A DNA stretch of 64,000 bases from Caenimonas sp. SL110 (GTDB lineage: Bacteria > Pseudomonadota > Gammaproteobacteria > Burkholderiales > Burkholderiaceae_C). How positions within the stretch are numbered: the stretch's first letter is position 1; each line of letters opens with the position of its first letter. This document shows, one piece after another, positions 36,833 through 45,902 of this stretch. A program made the position numbers and the translations under genes. Under the pieces are notes generated by a model that made no database searches, was not told the DNA's origin, and saw nothing but the letters and a program-made list of their open reading frames with translations. Location of the stretch: contig NZ_JANU01000007.1 in the NCBI RefSeq assembly GCF_001044395.1, positions 62,001-126,000 on the forward strand, in the 5' to 3' direction.

Positions 36833-37798
36833 ATGTTCGGAATCACTGATTTGAAACCCAGCAGACCGTTAGATGGGAATTTCGTCGCTTGCCCTGTGCT
36901 CGGCTGTCAAGTGGAAGTGCCCGTCCAGCATCGCACGTTCAAAGCTAAGCCCACGTTCCTCTGTCCCGCTCACCGCATCTACATCGGTCGCTCGACCTTC
37001 GAATACCAGAGTGACAACGACAATCTGCTCTGGACCTCGGCCGCCGGCTTGGCGCTGCTCGCGCGAATCGAAGGCGTCAAGCGCGAGAGCCGAATGGCCC
37101 GTGAGCGCAGCGAAGACGCGCTGTCATGGAACGTATTCAGACACCTGGAGTTGAGCGGGCGACTAGGCTCGTGGGTGGCATCCCTGACCGGCGCAGCTGC
37201 TGTCGCCCCGCGAATTCACTACTGGTCATTCGACGACCTTACCGGCGCCACTTGGGAGCCCCTTGCCAGGGCGCGCGGTGCGTTTGGTGAAGTTGACGGC
37301 CGCGGATCAGAGCCGGATCTGATCATCAGTACTGCCGACACTCACATCTGGGTCGAGGCCAAGTTCGGATCGACGAACAACACGCGGCCCAGTGACGAGG
37401 GTGGTGCCGAAGCTCGGTACACCGAAGGTGCAGCGAACTGGTACGCGAGGGCGGTGAAGTCGCCCTTTCAGGCAGTTGCTATCCACCACCGCAGGTACGA
37501 GCTATTGCGGCTTTGGCTGCTGGGGAGCTGGGTGGCGGCCCAGGACGGCAAGCGGTTCGAACTGGTGAACCTGGTGCGCCACGGCTCGGAGGAGGGCGTC
37601 CTGGCCTTCGCGAAGGAGCATTTCGAGCAGTCGCCGACCCGCCGGATGCACCGCGTCACGTGGGAGTCGGTGTGTGCGTTTATTTCGTCGGCGGACGGGC
37701 GGACGCCCGAGGACGACGCCCTTTTGGGCTATATGCGGGATAAAACTCTCGGCTACAGCCCTGCCGGCAAAATCGTCCGCGCGTTTGCGGTCGACTGA
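36833..37798 (+). CDS. Zinc-finger PD-(D/E)XK nuclease-like protein
   Basis: 321 residues. An N-terminal zinc finger (CPVLGCQVEV ... FLCPAH, about 20-47) is followed by a nuclease-like core: an early helix with Glu (RERSEDALSWNVFRHLEL, about 90), then EPDLIIS (Asp, about 160) and IWVEAKFGS (E-x-K, about 172-175), the PD-(D/E)XK arrangement. Then AVAIHHRRYELLRLWLLGSWVA. This predicts a metal-dependent DNase, possibly targeted by the zinc finger. It lies 31 bp after the RelE-UvrD gene, same strand, and is the last gene of the cassette. In DISARM the usual effector position belongs to DrmC (phospholipase D); this gene may fill that role. Confidence 0.7.
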   Translation: MFGITDLKPSRPLDGNFVACPVLGCQVEVPVQHRTFKAKPTFLCPAHRIYIGRSTFEYQSDNDNLLWTSAAGLALLARIEGVKRESRMARERSEDALSWNVFRHLELSGRLGSWVASLTGAAAVAPRIHYWSFDDLTGATWEPLARARGAFGEVDGRGSEPDLIISTADTHIWVEAKFGSTNNTRPSDEGGAEARYTEGAANWYARAVKSPFQAVAIHHRRYELLRLWLLGSWVAAQDGKRFELVNLVRHGSEEGVLAFAKEHFEQSPTRRMHRVTWESVCAFISSADGRTPEDDALLGYMRDKTLGYSPAGKIVRAFAVD

Positions 37799-38040
37799 AG
37801 GCCAAAAATCGTCCTACATCCGCCTTTACATCGCCGTCATAAAGGGAGAAGGACTTAGCCAGTTTTGCTTGAGCTGCTGGCCGTTCCACCTTGAATTGCT
37901 CGCCGTGCCAGCCACGCGGCTTCTAATTGACGTGCATAGGTGCCCATCTAAGTTAGATGGACAGCATCTTCCATGTCTCACCCACGCACCTCAAGGTGGG
38001 ACGGCCAGCCGCACGGATGACTGGTACAAGAACCCGTACT

Positions 38041-38060
38041 TGGCTACATGGTGGCTACAT
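38041..38060 (+). repeat. Arm-type repeat (right copy)
   Basis: TGGCTACATGGTGGCTACAT, identical to 3853-3872 and in the same orientation, 58 bp inside the attachment repeat at this end. Likely integrase arm-binding site. Confidence 0.6.
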
Positions 38061-38072
38061 TGCAACATGATG

Positions 38073-38106
38073 AAAAAAGCCTGCTATCGTTTAAATAGCA
38101 GGCTTT
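38073..38106 (-). terminator. Rho-independent terminator supplied by the island to tRNA-His
   Basis: 12-bp stem AAAGCCTGCTAT / ATAGCAGGCTTT (38076-38087 and 38095-38106), 7-base loop; on the minus strand it runs into TTTTTT. It lies 13 bases beyond the tRNA-His CCA end, so it replaces the original terminator at 3623-3656. Confidence 0.82.
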
Positions 38107-38118
38107 CTTTAAGCTGTA

Positions 38119-38168
38119 TGGGGTGGCTGATGGGGCTCGAACCCACGACAACAGGAATCACAATCCTG
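38119..38168 (-). repeat. att site within intact tRNA-His
   Basis: Fifty bases identical to 3676-3725. Because the repeat ends inside the anticodon stem, integration regenerates a full tRNA at this end. Confidence 0.93.
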
Positions 38169-38195
38169 GACTCTACCAACTGAGCTACAGCCACC
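38119..38195 (-). tRNA. tRNA-His (anticodon GTG), intact
   Basis: 77 nucleotides including the G at -1 and an encoded CCA. Minus-strand reading starts GGTGGCTGTAGCTCAG, has anticodon GTG in GATTGTGATTC, T arm GGGTTCGAGCCCC and ends CACCCCA. It is closely like the E. coli tRNA-His. Its 3' 50 bases are the attachment site of the island. It serves His codons CAC and CAU. Confidence 0.96.
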
Positions 38196-38207
38196 GTAGA
38201 GGCCGCA

Positions 38208-38213
38208 ATTATA
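38208..38213 (-). promoter_or_regulatory. Probable -10 box of tRNA-His
   Basis: TATAAT on the minus strand, 12 bases before the tRNA 5' end. No good -35 at 16-18 bp spacing was found. It sits just after the stop of the oxidoreductase gene. Confidence 0.6.
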
Positions 38214-38221
38214 GCGGTCAA

Positions 38222-39196
38222 TCAGTTGACCATCACCAGCTTTCCTTTGACTCCGCGCGAACCCATGTGTGCATAAGCCGCCTTGAGCTCGGCCATGGGC
38301 ATGGTGCGATCGATCACCGGCTTCACCTTGCCCTGGGCGTACCACTGCGCCAGCTCGGCCATCATGGCCGCATTGGCTTTGGGTTCGCGCCTGGCGAAAT
38401 CGCCCCAGAACACCCCGACGATGGAAGCCCCTTTGAGCAGCGCCAGGTTGAGCGGCAGTGACGGGATGGGTCCCGACGCGAAGCCGACCACCAGGTAGCG
38501 CCCGCGCCATGCGATGGAGCGAAATGCCGGCTCGGCGAAGTCGCCGCCCACCGGGTCGTAGATCACGTCCGGGCCTTTGCCATCGGTGGCGGCCTTCACG
38601 GCCTCGCGCAGGTTCTCTTTGGTGTAGTTGATGGTCGCGTCGGCACCGATCGACTTGCACAGTTCGCATTTTTCATCGGTGGAAGCTGCCGCGATCACGC
38701 GCGCACCCATCGCCTTGGCGATCTGGATCGCTGACGTTCCGACGCCGCCTGCAGCGCCCAGCACCAGCACTGTTTCGCCGGCCTTCAGCTGCGCACGATC
38801 GACCAGCGCGTGATGCGACGTTGCATAGATCATGATGAAGGCGGCCGCATCGACGTGAGGAAAGCCGGGCGGCAGCGGCATGCACAGGGCCGCCGGCGCG
38901 ATGGTGTGGGTGCCGAAGCCGCCCGTGCCCGAGAGGCAGGCGACGTTTTGCCCGACCTTCAGGTGCGTCACGCCTTCGCCGACCGCAGCCACCACGCCCG
39001 CGTATTCCGAACCCGGCACAAAGGGCAGGGCGGGCTTCATCTGGTACTTGTTCTGGACGATGAGCAAATCGGGAAAGTTCAGGCTCGCGGCCTTGATTTC
39101 GATCAGGGCCTCGCCGGCTTTCGGTGTGGGTGTCGGCATTTCCTTCCACTGCAGCGCATCGACGCCGATGGGGTTTTCGCAAATCCAGGCTTGCAT
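38222..39196 (-). CDS. Zinc-less MDR-family NADPH:quinone oxidoreductase-like protein
   Basis: 324 residues. Medium-chain dehydrogenase/reductase fold: N-terminal GroES-like domain (ALIEIKAASLNFPDLLIVQ, LPFVPGSEYAGVV) and a Rossmann domain with LVLGAAGGVGTSAIQIAKAMGA (A-x-x-G-x-x-G NADPH motif, about 145-165). The zinc ligands of alcohol dehydrogenases are absent, as in quinone oxidoreductases. C-terminal KPVIDRTMPMAELKAAY is typical. It probably reduces quinones or activated double bonds with NADPH. It is the first core gene past the island and lies divergent from surE. Confidence 0.87.
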   Translation of the reverse strand: MQAWICENPIGVDALQWKEMPTPTPKAGEALIEIKAASLNFPDLLIVQNKYQMKPALPFVPGSEYAGVVAAVGEGVTHLKVGQNVACLSGTGGFGTHTIAPAALCMPLPPGFPHVDAAAFIMIYATSHHALVDRAQLKAGETVLVLGAAGGVGTSAIQIAKAMGARVIAAASTDEKCELCKSIGADATINYTKENLREAVKAATDGKGPDVIYDPVGGDFAEPAFRSIAWRGRYLVVGFASGPIPSLPLNLALLKGASIVGVFWGDFARREPKANAAMMAELAQWYAQGKVKPVIDRTMPMAELKAAYAHMGSRGVKGKLVMVN

Positions 39197-39306
39197 GTTC
39201 GTGTTCCTCGTTTCGGGTTGGCGTGATGATAGGGCGGTGGCGCCACCGGCTGATGTCCCTGTAGTGACGCCGCGCGCCTACAATCTTTTTGCACCTCCCA
39301 CCGCCA

Positions 39307-40059
39307 ATGAAAATACTCCTTTCCAACGACGACGGTTACCAGGCACCGGGCATCGTCGCCCTGTACGAAGCGATCAAGGACCTGTGCGATGTCGAGGTCA
39401 TCGCGCCCGAACACAACAACAGCGCCAAGTCGAACGCCCTCACGCTGCATTCGCCGCTCTACGTCAAGGAAGCCGCCAATGGTTTTCGCTATGTGAACGG
39501 CACACCTGCGGACTGCGTGCACATCGCCCTGACCGGTGTGCTTGGCTACAGGCCGGACCTCGTGGTGAGCGGCATCAACAACGGCGCCAACATGGGCGAC
39601 GACACGATCTATTCGGGCACCGTTGGCGCAGCGATGGAAGGCTATCTGTTCGGTGTGCCGGCGATTGCTTTTTCGCAGGTCGAAAAAGGCTGGGGTCACC
39701 TGGATGCAGCGGCCCGCAAGGCGCGCGATCTCGTGCAGCGGGTGCTTGAAAAGCACCTGGCCGAAAGCAGCCCGTGGCTCTTGAATGTGAACATTCCCAA
39801 CCGCGCCTACGATGAGATCAAGCCGGCTCGCGTGTGCAGGCTCGGTCGCCGGCATGCCGCTGAAAAAATCATCTCGCAGACCAGTCCCCATGGCGAAACG
39901 ATGTACTGGATTGGCGGGGCAGGCCCGGCCAAGGACGACGCGCAGGGCACCGATTTTCACGCGACCACCCTGGGCCACATGGCGATCACACCCTTGAAGG
40001 TGGACCTGACCGATCATGAACGTCTGTCGGCCTGGGCCGACGCGGTGGTGCGACCGTGA
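39307..40059 (+). CDS. surE: 5'/3'-nucleotidase SurE
   Basis: 250 residues. Metal-dependent phosphatase that removes phosphate from nucleoside monophosphates and short polyphosphates, linked to stationary-phase survival. [15 protein letters not shown] holds the metal-binding Asp-Asp pair (8-9), then [28 protein letters not shown] and [28 protein letters not shown] 39307 gives the canonical N-terminus, so an upstream in-frame ATG at 39289 is rejected. The stop overlaps the GTG start of pcm. The order surE-pcm-nlpD-rpoS is conserved in proteobacteria. Confidence 0.96.
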   Translation: MKILLSNDDGYQAPGIVALYEAIKDLCDVEVIAPEHNNSAKSNALTLHSPLYVKEAANGFRYVNGTPADCVHIALTGVLGYRPDLVVSGINNGANMGDDTIYSGTVGAAMEGYLFGVPAIAFSQVEKGWGHLDAAARKARDLVQRVLEKHLAESSPWLLNVNIPNRAYDEIKPARVCRLGRRHAAEKIISQTSPHGETMYWIGGAGPAKDDAQGTDFHATTLGHMAITPLKVDLTDHERLSAWADAVVRP

Positions 40060-40817
40060 ATTCGCGCCGCCCGGGTTTTCCGGCGCGCTTGCCGACAGGC
40101 TTCACGGCGCCCTCGCAAGTGAAAAAGCAGCCTGCACCTGCGCCGGCGACTGCGCGGGGCATGGGGCTCGATTCGAATGCCGTGCGCGCCCGCATGGTGC
40201 AAAAACTCGCTGCCCAAGGTGTGTCCGATGCCCGTGTGCTGTCAGCCATGGGCATCGTGGAGCGCCACCGCTTTGTCGATAGCGCGCTGGCCAACCAGGC
40301 CTACGAAGACACAAGCATTCCGATTGGTCTGGGCCAGACGATTTCCAAGCCGAACGTGGTTGCCCGCATGATCGAGTTGCTGCTGGGCGGACGCGCCGAT
40401 GCATCAGGCAAGCTGGGACGCGTGCTGGAGATCGGCACCGGTTGCGGCTACCAGGCGGCAGTGCTCAGCCACGTGGCGACCGAGGTGTACAGCATCGAGA
40501 GGCTGAGGGGCCTGCATGAGAAGGCGCGAGAGAACCTGCGAGCCTTCCGGCTTGCCAACGTTCACCTGCTCTTTGGCGATGGGATGGTGGGATATGCGCG
40601 TGGAGCGCCGTACGCCGGGATCATTGCTGCAGCAGGAGGAGAATCGGTGCCCGGGGCATGGATAGAGCAGTTGGCCGTCGGTGGGCGTATCGTTGCGCCA
40701 ACCGTGATGCCTGGCGGGCGGCAAGCGCTTGTTGTGCTTGAGAAAACGCCTTCAGAATTGAAACAAACTGTTCTCGAGGCAGTGCATTTTGTCCCCCTAA
40801 AATCAGGCATCGCTTGA
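40056..40817 (+). CDS. pcm: Protein-L-isoaspartate O-methyltransferase
   Basis: 253 residues from GTG 40056, overlapping the surE stop. It methylates L-isoaspartyl residues in damaged proteins with SAM. Motifs: [32 protein letters not shown] (family signature, about 70-100), [16 protein letters not shown] (SAM-binding). The first ~35 residues are a basic, Pro/Ala-rich extension compared with E. coli Pcm; a later start is possible. Confidence 0.95.
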   Translation: MNSRRPGFPARLPTGFTAPSQVKKQPAPAPATARGMGLDSNAVRARMVQKLAAQGVSDARVLSAMGIVERHRFVDSALANQAYEDTSIPIGLGQTISKPNVVARMIELLLGGRADASGKLGRVLEIGTGCGYQAAVLSHVATEVYSIERLRGLHEKARENLRAFRLANVHLLFGDGMVGYARGAPYAGIIAAAGGESVPGAWIEQLAVGGRIVAPTVMPGGRQALVVLEKTPSELKQTVLEAVHFVPLKSGIA

Positions 40818-40824
40818 TGAAAGA

Positions 40825-41718
40825 ATGAAGATGAGTTTGTTGCGTGAGTTGCGTGCAAGGGGTTGGTCGTACGCGATGGCAATCGTGGTTGTGGGTGTGC
40901 TTGCCGGCTGCGCATCGAGCTCTCGTGCGCCCGCGCCCGTTGAAGATCGGTCTGCTATCCGCCACTCGACGGCGCCAGCACAAGTCGAGGTGAGGCCCGC
41001 CGTCACGGGCAGCGATAACGCTGGCAAGCCGGGCTACTACACGGTGCGCAGCGGTGACACGCTGATCCGCATCGCCCTGGAGACGGGCCAGAACTGGCGC
41101 GACATTGCCCGGTGGAACAACATCGAGAATGCGAACCTCATCGAAGTGGGGCAGGTGCTTCGTGTGGTTGCGCCTGTCGCTGTGATCACTGAGTCGTCAG
41201 GCGTCGTCACGCGGCCGGTCGTGCAAGGCTCGGCCGTTGCCGTCGCTGCGGGCAGCGCAGCAAGCGCGCCACGCGCGGCGGCATCGGCGCAGGTTGCAAC
41301 CGCGCCGGCGGCTCCTGCGCCTTCGGCTGCACCAGCAAGCGCTGGTGAAGATGATGTGGCATGGGGTTGGCCGACGACCGGCTCGGTGGTCGCCGGCTTC
41401 GACGAGCAACGCAACAAGGGCCTGGACATTGCAGGCAAGCCTGGCGATCCCGTCCTGGCTACCGCCGATGGCCGCGTGGTCTATGCCGGCGCCGGCCTGC
41501 GCGGCTACGGCAACCTCATCATCCTCAAGCACAACAACACCTTCCTGTCAGCCTACGCGCACAACCAGGCATTGCTGGTGAAAGAAGACCAGGCTGTGCG
41601 CAAGGGCCAGAAGATCGCGGAGATGGGCAGCAGCGACTCGGATCGCGTGAAGCTGCACTTCGAGATTCGGCGCCAGGGCAAACCCGTCGATCCAGCAAAG
41701 TACCTGCCGCCCAGGTGA
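40825..41718 (+). CDS. nlpD: Lipoprotein NlpD-like, LysM + M23 domain
   Basis: 297 residues. Signal peptide with lipobox VLAGC (Cys about 30), so an outer-membrane or periplasmic lipoprotein. A LysM peptidoglycan-binding domain (GYYTVRSGDTLIRIALETG, about 70-115) is joined by an Ala/Pro-rich linker to an M23-like domain (GLDIAGKPGDPVLATADGRVVYAG, YGNLIILKHNNTFLSAYAHN). The M23 metal ligands are incomplete, as in NlpD that activates amidase AmiC instead of cutting peptidoglycan itself. It lies four bases before rpoS and usually contains an rpoS promoter. Confidence 0.93.
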   Translation: MKMSLLRELRARGWSYAMAIVVVGVLAGCASSSRAPAPVEDRSAIRHSTAPAQVEVRPAVTGSDNAGKPGYYTVRSGDTLIRIALETGQNWRDIARWNNIENANLIEVGQVLRVVAPVAVITESSGVVTRPVVQGSAVAVAAGSAASAPRAAASAQVATAPAAPAPSAAPASAGEDDVAWGWPTTGSVVAGFDEQRNKGLDIAGKPGDPVLATADGRVVYAGAGLRGYGNLIILKHNNTFLSAYAHNQALLVKEDQAVRKGQKIAEMGSSDSDRVKLHFEIRRQGKPVDPAKYLPPR

Positions 41719-41721
41719 CAA

Positions 41722-42714
41722 ATGAAAAAGCGCAACGGGCACTCGGCGCCGCAAGCGTCGGCTTCGGCCGACGATGCGGTTGAGGTAGCGCCCGGGCAAG
41801 TTGCGCAGCAGGAACCCAACCCGCGAGATATCGCTGCCCAGATTGCGGGCGAGTCCAGCGACACGCTGACGATGTACCTGCGCGATGTGCGCCGGACGGA
41901 GCTGTTTACACCCGAGGAAGAATTCGAGACCGCCACCCGTGCACGCGCCGGTGACTTCGCCGCGCGCCAGTCGATGATCGAGCACAACCTGCGTCTGGTT
42001 GTCAGCATCGCCAAGGGCTATCTGGGGCGTGGCGTTCCGTTGTCGGACCTGATCGAGGAGGGCAACCTCGGCCTGATGCACGCCATCGGCAAGTTCGAGC
42101 CTGAGCGCGGATTTCGTTTCTCCACTTATGCCACCTGGTGGATCAGGCAGTCCGTGGAGCGCGCGGTGATGAACCAGGGCCGCGTGATCCGCTTGCCGGT
42201 GCATATCGTGCGCGAACTCCAGCAGGTGCTGCGCGCGCGACGAACGCTTGAAAACGATCCCGCTTTCGCTGCGGCACGCAGTGGGTTTGAAGGTGAGGGC
42301 GTTCGCGTCGAAGACGTCGCGGCGCTGCTTGGACGTGACGTGCACGAAGTGGCGCAACTGCTGGCGCTCGCCGAGGCACCGAAGTCGCTTGACGCGAAAT
42401 TCGGCCATGACGAGGACGGCCAGACCCTGGGCGATTCCATGCCCGACGAGCTCACTGTCGATCCGACCGGTGTGACCCAGGGCCACGAAGTTGAAAAGCT
42501 CCTGGAACACTGGATCGATGCCTTGTCCAACCGCGAGAAGGAAGTGCTCGAAGGCCGCTTCGGACTGCATGACCGTGAACCCGAAACGCTCGACGTGCTG
42601 AGCGACCGGCTGGGGCTCACCCGCGAGCGCGTACGGCAAATCCAGAACGAAGCGCTGGTCAAGATCAAGCGCCAGATGACGCGAAGCGGCGTGTCAAAAG
42701 AAGCGTTGTTCTAG
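41722..42714 (+). CDS. rpoS: RNA polymerase sigma factor RpoS
   Basis: 330 residues. Stationary-phase and general-stress sigma-38. Region 1.2 ([25 protein letters not shown]), region 2 ([38 protein letters not shown] and [11 protein letters not shown]), region 3, and region 4 ([33 protein letters not shown]). An Ala/Gln-rich N-terminal extension of about 45 residues precedes region 1.2. It starts 4 bases after nlpD; a structured leader would lie in nlpD. Confidence 0.96.
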   Translation: MKKRNGHSAPQASASADDAVEVAPGQVAQQEPNPRDIAAQIAGESSDTLTMYLRDVRRTELFTPEEEFETATRARAGDFAARQSMIEHNLRLVVSIAKGYLGRGVPLSDLIEEGNLGLMHAIGKFEPERGFRFSTYATWWIRQSVERAVMNQGRVIRLPVHIVRELQQVLRARRTLENDPAFAAARSGFEGEGVRVEDVAALLGRDVHEVAQLLALAEAPKSLDAKFGHDEDGQTLGDSMPDELTVDPTGVTQGHEVEKLLEHWIDALSNREKEVLEGRFGLHDREPETLDVLSDRLGLTRERVRQIQNEALVKIKRQMTRSGVSKEALF

Positions 42715-42749
42715 CAGGCGTGCAGCATCGCGGCTGATAAAGTCGCCCG

Positions 42750-43535
42750 ATGACCTGGCCCGTACTTGCTTTCGACATTGAATCCATTCCCGATATTTCG
42801 GGCCTTCGGCAACTGCGGGGCGAGCCGCCCGATGCAACCGACAGCGATGTTTACGCGCGGTGGCTGGCCGAGCGCAAGGAGCGCGGCCAAAGCGATTTCA
42901 CGCCGCTTCACCTGCAGCGCGTGCTGGTGATCAGCTGCGTGTTTCGCAATGCCGACGGGCTCAAGGTTCACTCGTTTGTCGACCGCGATGACGCGAGCGA
43001 AGGCAAGGTGATCCAGACATTTTTCAACACGCTTGAAAAACATGTGCCGCAACTCGTGAGCTGGAACGGCGGTGGGTTCGACCTGCCGGTGCTGCATTAC
43101 CGGGGCCTGCGTCACGGCGTCGTTGCCGACAAGTACTGGGACATGGGCGAAGACGATCGCGACTACAAGTGGAACAACTACATCAGCCGGTATCACATGC
43201 GCCATCTCGACCTGATGGATCTGCTGGCCCTCTACCAGCCAAAGAACAATGCGCCGCTCGATGCCATGGCCAAGCTGTGTGGGTTTCCCGGCAAGCTGGG
43301 CATGGACGGATCGCAGGTGTATCCCGCCTACCTCGAAGGCAAGCTTGACGAGATTCGCCGCTACTGCGAAACCGATGTGATGAACACCTATCTGCTGTAT
43401 TGCCGCTTCCAGAAGATGCGCGGCGGCCTGACCGAGACCGAATACGGACAGGAGATCGAACTTGTCAAGAGCGCGCTGGGCAACCTCGCGGCTACTGAGC
43501 TGCACTGGCAGGAATACCTGGCCGCGTGGGGCTGA
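42750..43535 (+). CDS. PolB-related 3'-5' exonuclease (DEDDy-type)
   Basis: 261 residues. Family of predicted exonucleases related to the proofreading domain of DNA polymerase B. The ExoI motif is [13 protein letters not shown] (Asp, Glu), ExoII is [14 protein letters not shown], and ExoIII is [14 protein letters not shown] with the final Asp/Tyr. All four acidic residues are visible. It lies between rpoS and rlmD. Confidence 0.9.
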   Translation: MTWPVLAFDIESIPDISGLRQLRGEPPDATDSDVYARWLAERKERGQSDFTPLHLQRVLVISCVFRNADGLKVHSFVDRDDASEGKVIQTFFNTLEKHVPQLVSWNGGGFDLPVLHYRGLRHGVVADKYWDMGEDDRDYKWNNYISRYHMRHLDLMDLLALYQPKNNAPLDAMAKLCGFPGKLGMDGSQVYPAYLEGKLDEIRRYCETDVMNTYLLYCRFQKMRGGLTETEYGQEIELVKSALGNLAATELHWQEYLAAWG

Positions 43536-43566
43536 AGATGTGTGCCGGCCTGAGACAATCACGGCC

Positions 43567-44994
43567 ATGACACAAGAAGAAGTTCAGGAAAACAAGGTGG
43601 CCGAGGGTGCCGACCTTCTGCCCGAAGGCTGGTTGAAGGTTGACGCGCTCGACCTCGAAGCACAGGGCGTTGCACGCCGCCCCGACGGGAAAGTCGTGTT
43701 CATCGAGGGTGCATTGCCGTTCGAGATCGTTTCGGCCAAGGTCAATCGCCGCAAGAACAACTGGGAACAGGCCACCGTCACCGAGATCCATCACGAGTCC
43801 TCGCAGCGTGTGCGGCCGCACTGTCCGCATTTCGGCCTGCACGAGGGCGCATGCGGTGGCTGCAAGATGCAGCATCTTGACGTCGGTGCGCAGGTCGCGA
43901 GCAAGCAGCGCGTGCTCGAAGACAACCTGTGGCACCTGGGCAAGGTCAAGCCTGACATGGTGCTCAGGCCCATCGAAGGTCCTGCCTGGGGCTACCGCTG
44001 GCGAGCACGGTTCTCGGTGCGACATGTCATCAAGAAGGGGACCGTGCTCGTCGGTTTTCACGAGCGCAAGAGCCGCTATGTCGCCGATATGCGCGAGTGC
44101 CACGTCATACCGCCGCATGTGAACGCGCTTTTGATGCCGCTGCGGGAACTGATCGGTTCAATGGATGCGGTGCAAACCTGTCCGCAGATTGAACTGGCCT
44201 GCGGCGACGAAGTGACTGCGCTGGTGCTCAGGCACCTCGAACCGCTCAGCGACGGTGATGTGGCAAAGCTGCGCGCTTTCGCAGCTGACCACGCCGGCGT
44301 GCAGTGGTGGATGCAGTCCAAGGGGCCAGACACAGTCAAGCTGCTCGACGAAGCGACCGGGCCGCAGCTGTCCTACGCGTTGCCAGAGTTCGGTGTCGTC
44401 ATGCCGTTCAAGCCCACCGATTTCACCCAGGTCAATCCGCATATCAACCGGGTGCTGGTGGCGCGGGCGTTGCGCCTGCTTGCGCCGCAGCGATCCGAAC
44501 GCGTGATCGACTGGTTTTGCGGCCTGGGCAACTTCACGCTGCCGCTGGCAACACTCGCTGCGCAAGTGACGGGCATCGAAGGGAGCGAGTCGCTGGTGGC
44601 GAGGTCGCGCGAAAACTACAGCTACAACCAGGCCCTGCCGCGCGTGGGACCGCCACTGGCGCCCGTCACCTTCCAGGCCCGCAACCTGTTCGAGATGACT
44701 GCGCAGCAGCTGGTAGCCGATGGCTATGCAGACCGGTGGCTGGTGGACCCGCCGCGCGAGGGTGCGTTTGCAATGGCCAAGGCCTTGTCTGACCTGCACC
44801 AGCAGCGTGAACTGCGCAATGGCTGGCTGCCACCCAAGCGCATCGTTTACGTCAGCTGCAATCCCGCCACGCTGGCACGTGACGCAGGTCTTCTTGTGCA
44901 TCAGGGCGGCTACCGCTGCTCGGCCGCGGGGGTGGTGAACATGTTCCCGCACACGGCCCACGTGGAGTCGATGGCCGTCTTCGATCTGGAGTGA
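43567..44994 (+). CDS. rlmD: 23S rRNA (uracil-1939-C5) methyltransferase RlmD
   Basis: 475 residues from ATG 43567. Contains a TRAM domain ([24 protein letters not shown]), the iron-sulfur cluster cysteines C-x5-C-x2-C ([20 protein letters not shown]), a SAM-binding motif ([16 protein letters not shown]) and the catalytic motif with Cys ([14 protein letters not shown]). It converts U1939 of 23S rRNA to m5U. A strong bidirectional terminator follows. Confidence 0.95.
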   Translation: MTQEEVQENKVAEGADLLPEGWLKVDALDLEAQGVARRPDGKVVFIEGALPFEIVSAKVNRRKNNWEQATVTEIHHESSQRVRPHCPHFGLHEGACGGCKMQHLDVGAQVASKQRVLEDNLWHLGKVKPDMVLRPIEGPAWGYRWRARFSVRHVIKKGTVLVGFHERKSRYVADMRECHVIPPHVNALLMPLRELIGSMDAVQTCPQIELACGDEVTALVLRHLEPLSDGDVAKLRAFAADHAGVQWWMQSKGPDTVKLLDEATGPQLSYALPEFGVVMPFKPTDFTQVNPHINRVLVARALRLLAPQRSERVIDWFCGLGNFTLPLATLAAQVTGIEGSESLVARSRENYSYNQALPRVGPPLAPVTFQARNLFEMTAQQLVADGYADRWLVDPPREGAFAMAKALSDLHQQRELRNGWLPPKRIVYVSCNPATLARDAGLLVHQGGYRCSAAGVVNMFPHTAHVESMAVFDLE

Positions 44995-45012
44995 TGCTGT
45001 CGCTGCAATGAA

Positions 45013-45040
45013 AAAGGGGGCCGATGGCCCCCTTTGTTTT
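45013..45040. terminator. Bidirectional Rho-independent terminator
   Basis: 10-bp stem AAAGGGGGCC / GGCCCCCTTT (45013-45022, 45026-45035), 3-base loop; TTTGTTTT on plus and AAAAA upstream on plus. It separates convergent rlmD and the BI-1 family gene. Confidence 0.85.
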
Positions 45041-45058
45041 GGTCGAACTGCGCGTCGC

Positions 45059-45748
45059 TCAGTCGCGCTCGCCGCCGAAGATGCCGAGCAAGGCCAGCAA
45101 GCTCTGGAACACATTGAAGATGTCCAGGTACAACGCGAGCGTCGCACTGATGTAGTTGGTCTCGCCGCCGTCGATGATCTGCTTGAGGTCGTACAGCATG
45201 TAGGCGCTGAAGATACCGATGGCCATCACGCTGATCACGGCCATGCCTATCGTGGAGCCCACGAACACGTTGATGACGCCGCCGACCAGGATGGCAAGGG
45301 CGCCGACGAAGAGCCACTTGCCCATGCCCGACAGGTCGCGCTTGATGACGCTCGACAGGCTCGCCATGACGAAGAAGATGCCGGCCGTGCCGCCGAACGC
45401 CGTCATCACCAGGCTGGAGCCGTTCTTGAACCCCAGCACGCCCGCGATCAATCGCGAAAGCATCAGGCCCATGAAGAAGGTGAATGCCAGCAGTACCGGC
45501 ACGCCGGCTGCTGAGTTCTTGGTCTTCTCGATCGCAAACATGAAGGCGAATGCGCCACCCAGGAAGACGATGAGCCCCATCCAGCCCGTGAGGCCGGCGA
45601 CGATGCCCGTTGCCACGCCGAGCCATGCGCCCAGCACCGTGGGAATCAGGCTCAATGCGAGGAGCCAATAAGTGTTGCGTAGTACGCGGTTGCGCTCTGC
45701 GACCGCGCCGGCGTAGCCGTAGTCGATGGTCTGGACGTTCTCGTTCAT
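45059..45748 (-). CDS. Bax inhibitor-1/YccA family membrane protein
   Basis: 229 residues from ATG 45748, with AAGGAG 9 bases upstream. Seven hydrophobic segments; the family marks include LRNTYWLLALSLIPTV near the N-terminus, a pair of acidic residues in the last membrane segments, and LYLDIFNVFQSLLALLGIFGG at the end. YccA in E. coli modulates the membrane protease FtsH; BI-1 relatives are pH-sensitive calcium leak channels. The exact role here is not shown by sequence. Confidence 0.92.
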   Translation of the reverse strand: MNENVQTIDYGYAGAVAERNRVLRNTYWLLALSLIPTVLGAWLGVATGIVAGLTGWMGLIVFLGGAFAFMFAIEKTKNSAAGVPVLLAFTFFMGLMLSRLIAGVLGFKNGSSLVMTAFGGTAGIFFVMASLSSVIKRDLSGMGKWLFVGALAILVGGVINVFVGSTIGMAVISVMAIGIFSAYMLYDLKQIIDGGETNYISATLALYLDIFNVFQSLLALLGIFGGERD

Positions 45749-45902
45749 GGCCAAAATCTCCTTTGCCTTGGTGGCAGTTAGATGGGCGCATTCTAGGTTG
45801 GTTCAACCGCAGTCCGGCAAAAACCCCGGTGTTTCAAAGGTACGTCGGGCGCAAGGGTCTTTGCCCTATGCTGGCGCCTTTGGACAACAGCACGAACGAC
45901 CC

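Larger units (their letters stand above)
37799..38118. other. Non-coding island end
   Basis: 320 bases after the nuclease gene. It holds a 17-bp palindrome CCATCTAAGTTAGATGG (37944-37960), the right copy of the arm-type repeat (38041-38060) and a terminator hairpin (38073-38106). A short plus-strand open frame crosses it without recognisable features. Confidence 0.6.
3676..38168. mobile_element. Genomic island integrated in tRNA-His
   Basis: Bounded by a perfect 50-bp direct repeat (3676-3725 and 38119-38168) that is the 3' half of tRNA-His. One unit plus island is 34,443 bp. It carries a tyrosine integrase at the far end from the intact tRNA, an HTH regulator, a primase-like zinc-finger gene, a DUF3987 gene, an IS21 remnant and two candidate defence loci. 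No capsid, tail, relaxase or type IV secretion genes were recognised, so it looks like a satellite-like or mobilisable integrative element rather than a full prophage or ICE. Confidence 0.88.

Noticed and set aside
37944..37960. 17-bp palindrome as a transcription terminator
   Set aside because: The stem is short, not GC-rich and has no T-tract on either side; at most an operator.
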